Notes: generated from the letters alone by a model not told the origin. A DNA stretch of 64,000 nt from Diogma glabrata (GCA_963693315.1 OY856186.1:79489040-79553039), one strand, 5' to 3'; counted from the first letter of the stretch, positions 29,488 to 41,852 are shown. Made by a program: numbers and translations.

Positions 29488-30100
29488 TGGGGTGCATTGC
29501 ACAGTCCAAAAGACATAACCATGAACTGATAACCTGGTCTGCCACGCACTGTGAAGACTGTTTTATTTTTGGATGCTTTTGTCAAAGGAATTTGCCAGAA
29601 AGCATCCAAGATCTAAATATAATAAAATATAATCTATTCTTTCCAGAACTCTTTTGAACCAACACCATTTTCGGGCACCAGGACCGCCAGACTCGACGAC
29701 CACGCCCATTTGAAGCCTTTGATCCAGTTCGGCATAGATCTTTAGTTGAACAGCTGACAATGTGTGGTAATGCCTTTATTTAACAGGAATATTATGACCA
29801 ACATCGATGACATTTTCAACCAAAACAATCTTTCCGAGACTGGAAACATCAACAACGGGAAAAAATCCTTGATCCTCTCAAGTTACCGAAGCTGGTCAGA
29901 GGTGAGGTCATGTGTTTTGATGTCATCAGATTCCCTCCACTGACTCATTTGTCACGAATAATACCAAAAGTCTCCTAGAAATTGATCCCTAGGATCCCTT
30001 GCCCTTCGCGCATCCCATGAACAATAAGGAATAGCATGAGCTTCAGCAAATCCAACTTGATTTCAATAACTCCAAGGAATTTCTTTTCTAAATACTAATA
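29488..30100 (-). pseudogene. Ty3/gypsy relic: protease remnant and RT 5' half
   Basis: On the minus strand VLLDSAATIS (near 30110) resembles the gypsy protease 'LxDSGATxS'. KIYAELDQRLQMGVVVESG (near 29730) is the RT entry ('EL...L..GII.PS'). DAFWQIPLTKASKNKTVFTV, GYQFMVMSFGLCNAP (near 29575-29490) is the RT palm. Stops are present. The sequence continues at 27671 beyond the inserted element. Confidence 0.8.
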
Positions 30101-33100
30101 GTGGCTGCACTATCCAAAAGTACTAAAATATTTTGAATGAACAGTTTTAGTAATAAATGTGCTCTCGTGGTCTTTTGATACCTGAAACAATCGATAAAAC
30201 ACACGCTTTTGCAAACATTATACGCATCTTACACTAATGATAACAACGTTGAAGGCGCTGAAAATAAGTTTTATTATATCGAGGCAATCTGCTGAAAGCT
30301 GCATTCATACCTCCTGCCATTGTGTTAGGTCTGATCTGATTCAACCTATATAGCTATATTTTTCATTAGGCCCTCGGGGCTGTTGTATATTTACCCTGGC
30401 TACTGTTCCCGATAATCGTACTCTCGGTCTGTGGTTTGAATCCGGATGATACTTTAAGCAATTTTGATATACTATATCCGGTTTGTGACACTTTCAACGG
30501 TATAATTTGATATACTTTTTGGACATTTAAGTGCACGATTGCCAATCTCAGCAGAGTTGATGGCATAAAAGGGTTTTGCAAAACACGCATCGGTCGGGAA
30601 TCATAATTTTACTAATATATAGAAGTTTCTGGTTCAACAACATGCTCATCCTTTTGTGGAAGTTCACAGATCCTTAGCCCCGCTGACCTTGTTGGGACTA
30701 GTGCAACTCCCAATCTTTCGAACTTCTGACATAATGCTCGAAGTTCGTTCTTTGAAGTTATATTAACTAAAAGGGTTTCAGTCTTTAGTTCTGCCCTCAG
30801 CCCTTCCTGGCAATTTCTATCATTTAATTTTCAGCAAAAGGACGTTCCAACTGACGATTCAAAGTCACAAATTCCATAATGTACTCATAGACATTTTATT
30901 TTGGTTTGGTCTACGATTTAATAGCACACACAACACTGCCTTGTCATCTGTGAGAAAACCAAAGATCCTGGGTAAGTCACTACTTAATGTTCATGAGTTA
31001 GATTCAAGTAGTACATATCAATAACGGCCTTGTGGCATTGTGAGAGTAATGACCTGAGGTTAATTCAGTTCACACGATCTCTCCTGGCAGCCTCCTCACT
31101 GAACCAACTCATATGGAGTGAACGACTATCACCAGTGAAGAGAGGAACCCAAAAGGAATCAAAACAGCAATGCTAGAGCAGTGCTATGATAATTAATTTT
31201 TGGAAATTAGTTATAAGGTGATGGAGCTAAAGGTGGGTAGTTGAAAAGATCTCCAGCAATTAGAGCTCCAGCGTAAGAATAGTTTTCCAGAATTAGAGTT
31301 TCATTAAAATTATATGCTGAACGTTAAAGGAGTCTTGATGCTAAATGCCCAATCAAATTTCTCACGTTGTAAGAATAGTTTTCCAGAATTAGAGTTTCGT
31401 TCAAAATTATGTGTTGAATATCCTTCCATGTACGTTGTTTATCGCTGTAATATCATATAGTTTCTTATGGATTGTGGTATTTGACATTACTGTTGCACAT
31501 CATATCAATACCCGTAAAATAAGTGTTATAATGTAACAAAAAAAATCTGTTTTCTTGCTGATTTCAATGTATATTAAGTAATTTATTAACAACAAAAAAT
31601 TACACACTTATAATAAATTTTTAGGTAGATATTGAAAATCAAATTTAATAAATTTAATAAGCCATTCGCTTAACAACACCACATTATACATGTATAATTA
31701 TTTTCTTTTGTTTTAGCAAGAATTCCTGTTTTTGTATCAACATAAACATACAGATAATATAAAAATTTGTTTTCTTTTTGTTTGTATTTAACTGTACAAT
31801 ATTGTAACAGTTATAACTATTAGCACAGTGATAATTATATAGACATATTTGTTTTGTTTTGAATCAAATAGCGACACCGAAAAAAAAATTTCTTTGAAAA
31901 CACAAAAAAAATTAATTTAATTTCTTTGCAAATGTGCTAAGCAGATCCGAGCAAAATTTGTGTTCAGCTATTTTTCAATTTTTAAATTCCGACTCAGTGA
32001 AAGTAAAATTATCTTTCTTTTTCCGATTATAACATCGCGACTTGATTTCACTGATATTAAATCATAAAACACAAAAGGCTTTGAATTTTTTTATTTATAT
32101 CAATTATAAACACGGACTGATTATCAATCTTTTTGATTCAAACACAAACGTGGACTTTTAAAAATATCCATTCATTTTTGTGTTTGATATCGTATCAACT
32201 ACAAACTTAGCATACCTTTTATTTTTACAAATATAAAGCGCGAACCTCGTTTTATTTATTCTAAACACGAACTCGGAAGAATTTTTAATTGACTTTTAGA
32301 TTTAAAATGAAAATCGAACTTTTCCAAAAATGCCATCCTAAAGTAGTAATTTTTTTTCTAAAAATTTAAACGAGACAAAGGTTGTTGATTGCAATCTGTT
32401 TTTTTCATTTGTTATGTAATATTTTTATATTACCGGTTTGCAGGGTAGTCCATCTACCATACTATCCTCTTCTTGTTGATTTGGTTAACATGCAAAACGC
32501 GAGTCGCATTTATGTACACCCTCATATAAGAACAGATTATGTTTATTTATTGAAATCTTTATTGAGTTTCGGTTCATTATAAAAAAACTAATTCACATCA
32601 ATATTTTTGTTTAATTTTTCCCTTATTTAAATATTATGTCTTATATAAGACAAAAACCATTATAACTCTGTTTTAATAAAAAAAATGTGGATGATAAATG
32701 TCAATACAACATGTAGGTTGGTATTTCAAGGATGGAAATTATAGGATGAATTAACTAGAACCTAATCTTTGCTGTTAATGCAACCAGCCTAGTTGTCTGA
32801 ACTGTCAAGCCTTAGAATCCAGTCAACACACCCTGCACAGAACCATAATTGTTCCGAAGTAGAAACTAACATACTTTCAATTTAAGCTTACCAAGTCTCT
32901 CTCGCATGTGAATACATAAATGGAAACGCAGGATTTTTTGCATACAAATGACGTTGTTTAACCTAATTTCTCCACAGGTATTCACTCGTTTAAGCAAACA
33001 CTCGATAGCTAATTCAGCGTCCTTAACATCCCAAAAATGTATGATCTATAGGCAACACGACTGCCATTTTAATAAATTTACGACCGTGAACCTAAGCGAG

Positions 33101-33454
33101 AAAATCTAAAAAGCAGTGATAAAAAGAAAGAGAAAAAAAGAATTGTAAAGAAAAAGGTAAATATAAACGACGAATTGCAGGTTTCCCAACATTGCAAAAA
33201 ATCGTTTATTAAAAACTCAGAAAGCATGTTGTTGTGAGAACTAGTTCTTAAGAGGTATGTGTTGTTGTATTGGTATGTATTGTTGTTGTTGTTATATTTT
33301 TTGTTGTATGTTCAATTTATTTTATTTTATTTTCTTATCTATGTGTTGTTGTGATACAAAATGTAATTCCTATAACATAACACTTTAAATTTAAAAAAAA
33401 TATCATGTATTTATTCTAAAAGTATTTATTAAAAAGTTTATTTATTATTCAAAA
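30101..33454. other. No recognisable gene
   Basis: The first part may be decayed gag of the minus-strand gypsy relic (an open frame at 30366-30590 has no motif). A 42-bp segment beginning GTAAGAATAGTTTTCCAG occurs twice, at 31273 and 31369, 96 bp apart. The remainder is AT-rich with short homopolymers and TTG repeats near 33260-33310. Confidence 0.5.
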
Positions 33455-34400
33455 GTGAATAAGGGATTTCCATCCAAGGACCCACCCGGTGACAAGGAAA
33501 TACAAGGTGATGCTCATGATCATCGTCACTTGAGAGAAAATCCCTCTCTCGGGAGCCCCCTCCAACAGTGGCATATAAAACCTGACTGGATGAGCACGGT
33601 CTATCGACTAAATTCTACACAGAACAGATTCTTTCGCCCTTTATGTAGACAACAATAACTGCCAGGATGTAGCCAAAATGACCAGATTCTAATGACTTAG
33701 CTATGGTTTACCTATCTTAATATAAATTATTAACATCTGAAGACTAATGTCTCTCAGCTTCCATTTCAAATCAAAGAAAAATAAAAAATGCATTGCATAT
33801 TAAAAAGGGTGAAGTCCCAAACAGAAAAATAAAATTAGACCCCCATTTCACTTCATTAAAGAACTAAGTGATATCTCAATAGTGACCACACTTCTCCACC
33901 AAGAATCTTTCCGAGGTGAAGCAGGGATTCATTCGGTCCGTCAATTGCATAACCATCATGGACATATTCGATCTATACCCATATGTAATGTTAAGTGGTG
34001 ATGATCTAAGAATGGCTTATTAGCCCTAGCATTTTAGTAAGAAATTTATTTAAAAAAATATCAAAGAAAATTTATTAAACGCTATCTTCTGGTAGAGGTG
34101 AGCCACTATGCCTTGACCGAATGAGGTTTTGCCCACTCCCCCTCAAGTCGGCGAAGCGAATACACCTCTGCCTTTCGTTTCGTTTTTTTTTCAAAGCATT
34201 TATTTTGGTCCAGTTTCATCTGGCCCTCCGTCACGGGCTCAGACAGGACTTACTGGCTGATCCACTTCCTGGTTCACACCAATAGTGGGTCTGAAGGACC
34301 GACTTCTAATGGCTCTATGGTTCTACCCTACACCTTCTGCGTTGTGAGGTTTCACAACGCTGAACTCCGCGTTTTACTAAAAACATTATTTCATAAATTC
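33455..34400. other. Higher-GC patch, probably an unclassified retroelement remnant
   Basis: The base composition rises above the surroundings at 33455-33660 and 34085-34380 (for example GAGAAAATCCCTCTCTCGGG and CCACTCCCCCTCAAGTCGGC). A 67-codon frame at 33455 carries no known motif. Composition and position suggest the untranslated end of a retroelement; I cannot name the family. Confidence 0.35.
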
Positions 34401-34560
34401 AAACAAATTTTTAACTGAAAAAAAATTATCAAAAAATAATATTTTCAAATCTATCAAATCTATCTTTAATCTAATTTATTTTTATCTTTAATTTAATTTT
34501 TTTATCAACGGCGATTAATGGGATGAGTGAAACATTTATTTTAAATTTCAAAATATAATA

Positions 34561-35172
34561 TGTAATAAACTTCGTCCAGAATGGGTTAACTTAATTTAAT
34601 CATAAATAACCAATACGTTCCGCCTAAATGTTTTCTACATTCAAACTATGGCAAAGATGAATTAAAAGTTAACTCCCTTTAACTAATACAAGTTGCATAA
34701 ATTAATGTAAATTAAATTTGTACATTAATGAATTAAAAAGAGGAGTGGCCTATTGATTTCTAGAAACTACAGTGAGTACCAGAAGATTCGGCTTATTTGT
34801 TTTTGAATATAAATAAGCGAACAAAATATCAGATAGTCAGTTTCAATTTTGCAATTAAAAGTGTTTACAAATATTCGCAAGTAAAAGGAATAATCAGTGG
34901 TACTTGAGCCTGGGTACTAATAGTGAAAGAATTTGAACTTAGTGGAATAGTAAATACAGATTTTACGATTCCAAATATTATTGATTCAAATTGTGGAAAA
35001 GCGGTGAAGTTTATCGTGCATAAATTGGAGACCATGGAATTTCTTGTAATTAAAATCGGAAGCTGCTGTAACTGGTTGATAAATAAAGTTTGAGATTTTG
35101 TTAACTAAATATCTGTCTTTTTACTGTCGTATTTGCTCAATAATCGAAAAGAACCAACGAAGAGTCGTTACA
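34561..35172 (+). repeat. 5' LTR
   Basis: Starts TGTAATAAACTTCGTCC and ends GAGTCGTTACA. It contains a TATA box (TATAAATA, 34808-34815) and AATAAA (about 35082), so U3, R and U5 can be placed roughly. Confidence 0.9.
34808..34815 (+). promoter_or_regulatory. LTR TATA box
   Basis: TATAAATA in the 5' LTR. The same place in the 3' LTR (38409-38416) reads TAAAAATA, so only the 5' copy keeps it. Confidence 0.5.
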
Positions 35173-35173
35173 G

Positions 35174-35190
35174 TGGTGTCAGAAGTGGGA
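35174..35190 (+). other. Primer-binding site, tRNA-Leu-like
   Basis: TGGTGTCAGAAGTGGGA begins one or two bases after the LTR. It is complementary to a tRNA 3' end of the form ...TCTGACACCA, which fits some leucine tRNAs. The tRNA identity is from memory. Confidence 0.6.
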
Positions 35191-35201
35191 TTATTGAAAC
35201 A

Positions 35202-37187
35202 ATGGTCAGGGCAGTAAATACTAGTGATCTCAGCCAGACCCAGCTGAAGGACGAGTTGAGGAAAAGGAATGCTCCAATCCATGGAACGAAGGCAGAGCTT
35301 GCATTCCGGCTGCGTAAAGTTTTAGAAGAAGCAGGCCAAAACACAGAGGTCAAAGAAATAGAGCTAGAGGAAGCTCCGGTTCAGAATGCCCCAACAATTG
35401 ATCCGATGATGGTGTTGATGAAAGAAATGATGGCACAGCAACAACAACAACTTGGTGATATGATGGCCAAACAAGGAAACAATCTGATGGCCCGACAAGA
35501 GAAACAGTCAGCAGAACAAAAAGTAGAGCAACAACAACAACTTGCTGATATGATGTCCCGACAAGAAAAACAGGCATCAGAACAAAAAGTAGAGCAACAA
35601 CAACAATTTGCTGATATGATTGCCAAACAAGAAAACAACCAACAACAACAACTTGCTGATCTGATGGCCCGACAAGAAAAACTGGCAGCTGATATGATGG
35701 CAAAGCATGAAAGTCTACGTGAAGTAATCGAGTCACGTGTATCCAGTGCAGAGGTTAAAATCAACCACATGGAAAGGGAGCTGCGGAAAGTTACCGAAGA
35801 ACATGAAGAGAAACTACGCAATCTTTCGAGTGAATTACGCCAAGAAATAGCACAAGGAAAGTCTGGTAACATGATCAATCCATCAACTATTTCAGCCCCA
35901 GCTAGAGTAAAAACACCCGCACACCCCTTTGATGGATCTACATCGTATCAGATATTTAAGATACAATTTGAGTTAGCAACAACTGGGGTTGATCACCAGC
36001 AAAAAGCAAATGCGCTTATATTGGCATTGAAGGGACCTGCTGCTGAAATTTTGCAGACACTATCTGCGACAGAGCGTGATTACTGCAAGCTAATGGAGGC
36101 CTTAGAAGTAAGATATGGGGAAAGTGATATGCAAGCTCTCCATCGCATGCAGCTCAAAACACGAAAACAAGGAGTCAGCGAAACTTTGCAAGAATTAGAG
36201 GCTGACATTGTGAGACTGGTAGATCTGTCATACCCGAACTATAACGCTGAACATCGAGGCGAACTGGCCGCCGATACATTTATCAATGCTCTTCGAGATG
36301 TACAAATGAGAAATCAGCTGTATCTAAGCGGGAAGAAACTACCTGCGGAAGTCTTAGCATTGGCCCTACAAATGGAAGCTGGAAAAAGAGCGCTTGCCTT
36401 AGATAGAGTACATAAGATGGAAGTTGCTGAAGAACCACTAAAAGCAGCGCTCGATGAAGTGATCATGCGTGTCAAAAGTTTGGAAGATAAGCCTGAACAA
36501 AATCAACGAAGAAGATCTAGCAGAGTAAGATGCTGGAATTGTGGGCAGTTAGGTCACATTAGACGGGAATGCAAAACACCCTCAGCAGCAAAAGAAGGAG
36601 TAGTTCCAGTCCAGTTGATGAAGCTTTCAAACAAACAAGTGGATGTCAAAAAGGAAGAGGATTTCCATGTTGTACACCGTAAGGGAAGGATACATTGTAA
36701 CGCTGATGATCTTTCAAGAAGACCCTATATTGAGGAACGCAAGTCATGTAGCAGGACTGAGAGAAGGGAGGCAATGAAAGTGAATCAAATTAAGTTCCAA
36801 ACTCCTGACGATTGGTGTACCGAGGCAATTAAAAGAGAGCAGCTAGAAGATCCAGCTATGGCTCCAATATTGAAATGGAAAACCGAGGGAAGGCGACCGG
36901 AGTGGAAAGAGGTAGAACCTTTAGGTACGGAGGTGAAATGCTACTGGGCGCAATGGGACTTACTATTTATGGACAACGGGATACTAAAAAGAAAATGGGA
37001 GTCCGCTGATGGAAAGAAAGTGTTAGAGCAACTGGTGTTGCCATCAAGTCGAGTAGAAGAGGTACTGGGAAAGCTGCATGGAAGTATTTCTGGAGGACAC
37101 CTGGGAGTCAATAAAACCCTAGCCAAAGTAAGGGAGAAGTTTTATTGGGTAAGGTATCGAACCGACGTAGAGCAATGGTGTCGGTGA
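35202..37187 (+). CDS. Gag fused in frame to RNase H tail and integrase zinc finger (SAP-like N-terminus)
   Basis: The start is the ATG at 35202 (MVRAVNTSDLSQTQ); the frame is open upstream into the LTR but that part is not gag. Residues 9-43 form a SAP-like DNA-binding motif (LKDELRKRNAPIHGTKAELA...RLRKVL). Residues about 65-225 are a Gln-rich coiled coil with repeats of the type QQQQLADMMxRQEKQ. About 235-410 is the gypsy capsid domain (HPFDGSTSYQIFKIQFELA). The zinc knuckle CWNCGQLGHIRREC is at 444-457. Near residue 485 the frame jumps to the RNase H end (FHVVHRKGRIHCNADDLSRR) and then to the integrase H2C2 finger. It stops at TGA 37185-37187 between the two cysteine pairs. The missing pol part was lost without breaking the frame. 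Confidence 0.9.
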   Translation: MVRAVNTSDLSQTQLKDELRKRNAPIHGTKAELAFRLRKVLEEAGQNTEVKEIELEEAPVQNAPTIDPMMVLMKEMMAQQQQQLGDMMAKQGNNLMARQEKQSAEQKVEQQQQLADMMSRQEKQASEQKVEQQQQFADMIAKQENNQQQQLADLMARQEKLAADMMAKHESLREVIESRVSSAEVKINHMERELRKVTEEHEEKLRNLSSELRQEIAQGKSGNMINPSTISAPARVKTPAHPFDGSTSYQIFKIQFELATTGVDHQQKANALILALKGPAAEILQTLSATERDYCKLMEALEVRYGESDMQALHRMQLKTRKQGVSETLQELEADIVRLVDLSYPNYNAEHRGELAADTFINALRDVQMRNQLYLSGKKLPAEVLALALQMEAGKRALALDRVHKMEVAEEPLKAALDEVIMRVKSLEDKPEQNQRRRSSRVRCWNCGQLGHIRRECKTPSAAKEGVVPVQLMKLSNKQVDVKKEEDFHVVHRKGRIHCNADDLSRRPYIEERKSCSRTERREAMKVNQIKFQTPDDWCTEAIKREQLEDPAMAPILKWKTEGRRPEWKEVEPLGTEVKCYWAQWDLLFMDNGILKRKWESADGKKVLEQLVLPSSRVEEVLGKLHGSISGGHLGVNKTLAKVREKFYWVRYRTDVEQWCR

Positions 37188-38150
37188 TGTGATACTTGTG
37201 CGGCGAGCAAAGGACCAAAGACTAGAACTCGAGGAGAGATGCAGCAGTACAATGTGGGCGCCCCAATGGAGAGAATTGCTATAGACATCGCGGGGCCATT
37301 TCCGGAAACTACAAAAGGTAACAAATACATCATGGTGGTCATTGATTACTCTACAAAATGGCCGGAAGCTTATGCAATACCGAACCAGGAAGCAGTTACG
37401 GTCGCTGAAACATTAGTCAATGAATGGATTTGCAGATATGGAACACCGCTCGAGTTGCATACGGACCAGGGAAGGAATTTCGAATCTCAATTGATGGAAG
37501 AGCTGTGCAGAACACTCGACATTAGAAAAACACGAACTACACCTATGAACCCGCAGTCGGATGGCATGGTAGAACGATTCAACCGAACCATGGCAGAACA
37601 TTTGTCGAAGGTGGTGGAAGCCAACCAAAGAAATTGGGATAAGGATCTTCCGTTATTCTTGATGGCCAATCGTAGCGCAGTGCACGATACGACATGTGAA
37701 ACGCCAGCGAATATCATGTTCGGAAGAGAACTACATCTTCCTAGTGACATCGAGTTCGGCATCCCTGGAGGTCTGGTATCTACGAAAACAGATTATGTGG
37801 GACAACTAAGGGAAAAGATGAATAAAATCCATCAACAGGTTCGAGACCACATTAAGATTGCCAGTGACAAAATGAAAACCAGGTACGACATAAATGCAAA
37901 TAGTGGCGGTTTTCAAGAAGGAGAATCGGTATGGCTATACAACCCCAGGAGAACTAAGGGAAGATCACCCAAGCTGCAGCCAGATTGGGAAGGTCCATAT
38001 AAAATAATCAAACGAATTAATGATGTAATCTACCGCATCCAAAAGGGACCCCGTACCAAGATAAAAGTGATACATCTGCAAAGGTTGGCACCGTACCAAG
38101 GTTACAGTACCATTGCAATAGCTGATATTGTTTGGGACGAACAAAACTAA
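37188..38150 (+). pseudogene. Ty3/gypsy integrase, cut off by one TGA
   Basis: In the same frame as the preceding gag fusion and separated from it by the single stop at 37185-37187. It opens with CDTCAASKGPKTRTR, the end of the zinc finger. Counting from the ATG at 37239, the catalytic triad is D16 (AIDIAGPF), D76 (HTDQGRNF) and E112 (GMVERFNRT), with the exact D-35-E spacing. A GPY/F motif (DWEGPYKIIKRI) and a basic C-terminus (KIKVIHLQRLAPYQG) follow. The catalytic residues are intact; the only visible break is the stop. Translation by readthrough is possible but unproven. Confidence 0.9.
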
Positions 38151-38161
38151 ATGGAGGACAG

Positions 38162-38773
38162 TGTAATAAACTTCGTCCAGAATGGGTTAATTTAATTTAA
38201 TCATAAATAACCAATACGTTCCGCCTAAATGTTTTCTACATTCAAACTATGGCAAAGATGAATTAAAAGTTAACTCCCTTTAACTAATACAAGTTGCATA
38301 AATTAATGTAAATTAAATTTGTACATTAATGAATTAAAAAGAGGAGTGGCCTATTGATTTCTAGAAACTACAGTGAGTACCAGAAGATTCGGCTTATTTG
38401 TTTTTGAATAAAAATAAGCGAACAAAATATCAGATAGTCAGTTTTAATTTTGCAATTAAAAGTGTTTACAAATATTCGCAAGTAAAAGGAATAATCGGTG
38501 GTACTTGAGCCTGGGTACTAATAGTGAAAGAATTTGAACTTAGTGGAATAGTAAATACAGATTTTACGATTCCGAATATTATTGATTCAAATTGTGGAAA
38601 AGCCGTGAAGTTTATCGTGCATAGACCCGGAGACCCTGGAATTTCTTGTAATTAAAATCGGAAGTTGCTGTAACTGGTTGATAAATAAAGTTTGAGATTT
38701 TGTTAACTAAATATCTGTCTTTTTACTATCGTATTTGCTCAATAATCGAAAAGAACCAACGAAGAGTCGTTAC
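38162..38773 (+). repeat. 3' LTR
   Basis: Near-identical to the 5' LTR. Differences include C/T at the start block, loss of the TATA, and a short substituted segment near 38625-38640 (AGACCCGGAGACCCTGG against AAATTGGAGACCATGG). It ends GTTAC followed by CATAC. Confidence 0.9.
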
Positions 38774-40498
38774 CATACTCTTAGTTATATTAGTGTTTGT
38801 GGTGATCTCGGCTTCTTCAGCCGTTGTCTCTCTTATTTGATTCCCTTTTATACAGTTTCATATCTGATTTTTTGTACTGAACTGGGAGAAAGTTCTCGAA
38901 CATTCATGGATGAAGTTCGTTGGAACAAGATCTTGTGTGGCACGTAGTCCCATGATTGCTTCCTGTTAGTGACATCAATAGCAGGTCCAATGTTCATTAT
39001 ACAGTTCAAACTGTATACAAAAAAGCTTTTACCAGAAAAACCCAATTAGCCCCATTGCACATTAAATAATACTTATAATAAATTATTTTTAAGTGGTCAC
39101 AAGACGTTTCAATGAAAATAGTAGTATATCAATTAAGCAAATAAAAATATCGCCTCTAACTCACAAAACAATAAAAATAAAAACTGAATCATAAAAAGAC
39201 CAAACAACAAAAACACAGATAGTTAATCTTTGCATTGTTTTTTTGGTTGTAGTCTAGAAAATTATTTTAGCATTTGCTTATGTTTTCTTTATTTTTCATT
39301 TTCATTGTTTTCAAACAAATTTTTTTCCACCAATTTATTATCTTGGTTTTTCCTCTTGTAATTTTCGGTTGTTAGGGTTTTCTTTTATTGTGATTTTGGG
39401 TCAAATTAAGTTATTCATTTTGAAGAAAGTAACAAAATATAAACAATAAGAAATAGCAAGGGATAAGAAATCGAATTGAAGAAAATTTGTTTTACTTTGT
39501 GGATTATGTAAATTTTATTATATCTCTTTAACCTATGTATAGTAGTAATATATATTAAGATTATTTGATTGTTTATGTTTAAATGATTGTTTTACATCAA
39601 TTTACTTCTTTACTAATAAAAAGTCTTTTAAGAAATTAGACCCGATTTTCGAAACAACTCTATACGTGGTAACATTGTTAGACTTCATAAAATTTCCAAT
39701 AAGTATTTAATGAATATATAAATAAAAAATAAAGAAGGTTCCAAAATTTAATTAAAACAATTTCAAGAGATCAAATTGTAATTTATTTTCTATCTCAATA
39801 AACAACCCCAAAAGTTCTATTCCAAAAAAAGACAATTATATTGTCAATTTTAATTACATAATCTTACAGAAAAACAACTTATTTCTAATTCTACGACATC
39901 AATTTAATTAAAATACTATTAAAAAATCACTGAACCAAAAGATAACTTCAAACGCATAAAATTTTAAACAAATTCTCTTGATTGTAATTTCATCGGTTGG
40001 AAAATTAAAGTGTTTGTTGGTTGAAAACGGAAAGCTTTTATGTTAGTGTGGTAAAACTGAATGACTAACTAGCTAGATGACTAATTAAGTAAGAGGCATC
40101 GTGGTGTATGACAACGCAATACGATTGTAATAAAATGCATAGGAAATGTAAACAAAAATATATATAATAATATATATTTTTATCTCGTTCAATAACTCAA
40201 CGTTTACAATGTATGACTAAAATATGAAATTCAAATTTGCTTATCTATGAATTTAATTCTAAATATCAAAAGCATGAAAGAGTTTTTGGTCATTGAAAAA
40301 TTATTTATTTGACATTTTCCTAAATTTTAAGCAATAGATGTTCAACAAATAAAATCAAAATGAATATAATTAATTTTTGTCATTAATATATTCAGTTTTA
40401 ATGTGTTTTGTTTTGAGATAACGTTAATGAATTTTAATATATGTCGGTTTTAGTTATGGCAACAACAAGTTCGAAATTAACTTTTTATTAAAGAACAA
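38774..40498. other. No recognisable gene
   Basis: 1.7 kb of very AT-rich sequence with A/T runs, without coding or repeat signatures I can support. Confidence 0.6.
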
Positions 40499-41852
40499 AT
40501 GTCATCATTATTGTCCTGTAGTAGGCCTAAAATGCTTAACAATGGTTTGCCACAGGGTTCCGTCCTGGCGCCATTACCTTTTAATCTGTACATTCATGAC
40601 ATTCCTGACACAACATCAAAGAAATTTGGTTGCGCTGATGATTGGACCCTGGCCACTCAAAACAAAGACATGGGTGTCTTGGAGGATTTGCTCTCAACTG
40701 ATCTAGCGATAATGAATGACTATTTTCGAACGTAGAGCTTATCTCCCAATTAAAGTAAAACCGAGAGCTCCTGTTTCCACTTAAACAACAAACTGGCAAA
40801 ACACGAACTATCAGTGTTATTTAACGGCACTGTCATTAAATACAATCAACAGTCAAAGTACCTGGGTATTACTCTCGATAGAACTCTTTCTTTTAAACTC
40901 CACCTAGAAAATACGTCAAAACAACAAAAAACGAGAAACAAGATATTGCACAAACTGGCAGGCTCGACATTGAGTGCTACTCCAGCTACCCTTCGCACAA
41001 CTGCTCTAAGTCTGGTTTACTCATTGGCTGAGTATGGCGCATCAGTCTGGTTGAATAGCACACATACTCAAAAAGTTGACTGCCAGCTGCATGCCACGAT
41101 GCGTACTATAAGTGGTACTATCAGATCCACCCCTTTACCTTGGCTCCCTGTGTTAAGCAATATCGCTCCACCTGCACTCAGATGCTCGCATGCTCTCATG
41201 CGTGGACATAAAAAGGTAACCAACAACATCACGTTACCCTTGCACGAATATTACGGTGACCACACTCGTTATCGGTTGAAGTCAAGAAAGCCTCCACATA
41301 AAACTGCCAGCAACCTGCTGGCAACTAATTTTAATATCTTGGATGCCTGGGACACCTCCTGGCAGCATTACAACACAACGGGCCTTTCTATTACTAACCC
41401 GACTTCTACCCAACCTGGTTTCGATCTGCCACGTCATACCTGGACTACATTAAAACGAATAAGAACGAATCATGGACGTTGTGCTGATTCATTCTACAAG
41501 TGGGGCATTTCAGACTCCCCTGAGTGTGACTGCGGCACTCCACAACAAACCATAAAACACATTGCAGCTGTGTGTTCAATTGTTCAATTCGACGGTACAA
41601 TTACAACATCTCAGACATCTATTTGGCAACTCTCGATGTAGTAGGATGGATAGACTCGCTCTAAATGTACTGCCCAATGTTCAAATATTTTACTTATTAC
41701 TTTTTTACTCAAAGACGCGCAATCAAATCGATTGTAAGTTCATTTAATGTGTATCCATGTTTTGTTTTAGGAGATTTCATAGAAGAGTCTATCTATTTTT
41801 AAGTTTAATTTATAATGTGTCACCAAAAAACCATACGCTAAATAAATAAATG
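40499..41852 (+). pseudogene. Non-LTR retrotransposon (LINE) RT, 5'-truncated
   Basis: NGLPQGSVLAPLPFNLYIHD (near 40535) and GCADDWTLA (near 40630) are RT motifs of LINEs; the first residue of the FADD/YADD box has become Cys. After a stop at 40733 the thumb continues (SKYLGITLDRTLSFKLHLEN from about 40855), then the C-terminal region with CDCG...QTIKHI (near 41530), which is typical of Jockey/CR1-like LINEs. The endonuclease and RT fingers are missing. The tail AAATAAATAAATG (about 41841-41853) marks the 3' end. The stop, the lost residue and the truncation make it dead. Confidence 0.85.

Larger units (their letters stand above)
34561..38773 (+). mobile_element. Ty3/gypsy LTR retrotransposon, internally deleted
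   Basis: Two direct LTRs of about 611 bp bound a 3.0-kb interior with a primer-binding site, gag, a trace of RNase H, integrase and a weak polypurine tract (GGAGGACAG at 38153-38161). Protease, reverse transcriptase and most of RNase H are absent. The LTRs differ at about a dozen positions, implying a fairly recent insertion. No clear target duplication is seen: TAATA precedes and CATAC follows. The element cannot copy itself and would need a related autonomous copy. Confidence 0.93.

Noticed and set aside
33455..33658. 67-codon GC-richer frame as a host exon
   Set aside because: No recognisable domain, no clear splice signals, and the surroundings look like retroelement debris.
35350..35878. 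Minus-strand frames of 128 and 165 codons opposite gag
   Set aside because: Shadows of the Gln-rich repeat; low-complexity Cys/Ser/Val sequence with no support.
34556..38778. Target site duplication around the gypsy LTRs
   Set aside because: TAATA before and CATAC after do not match; the ends may have been altered, so none is claimed.
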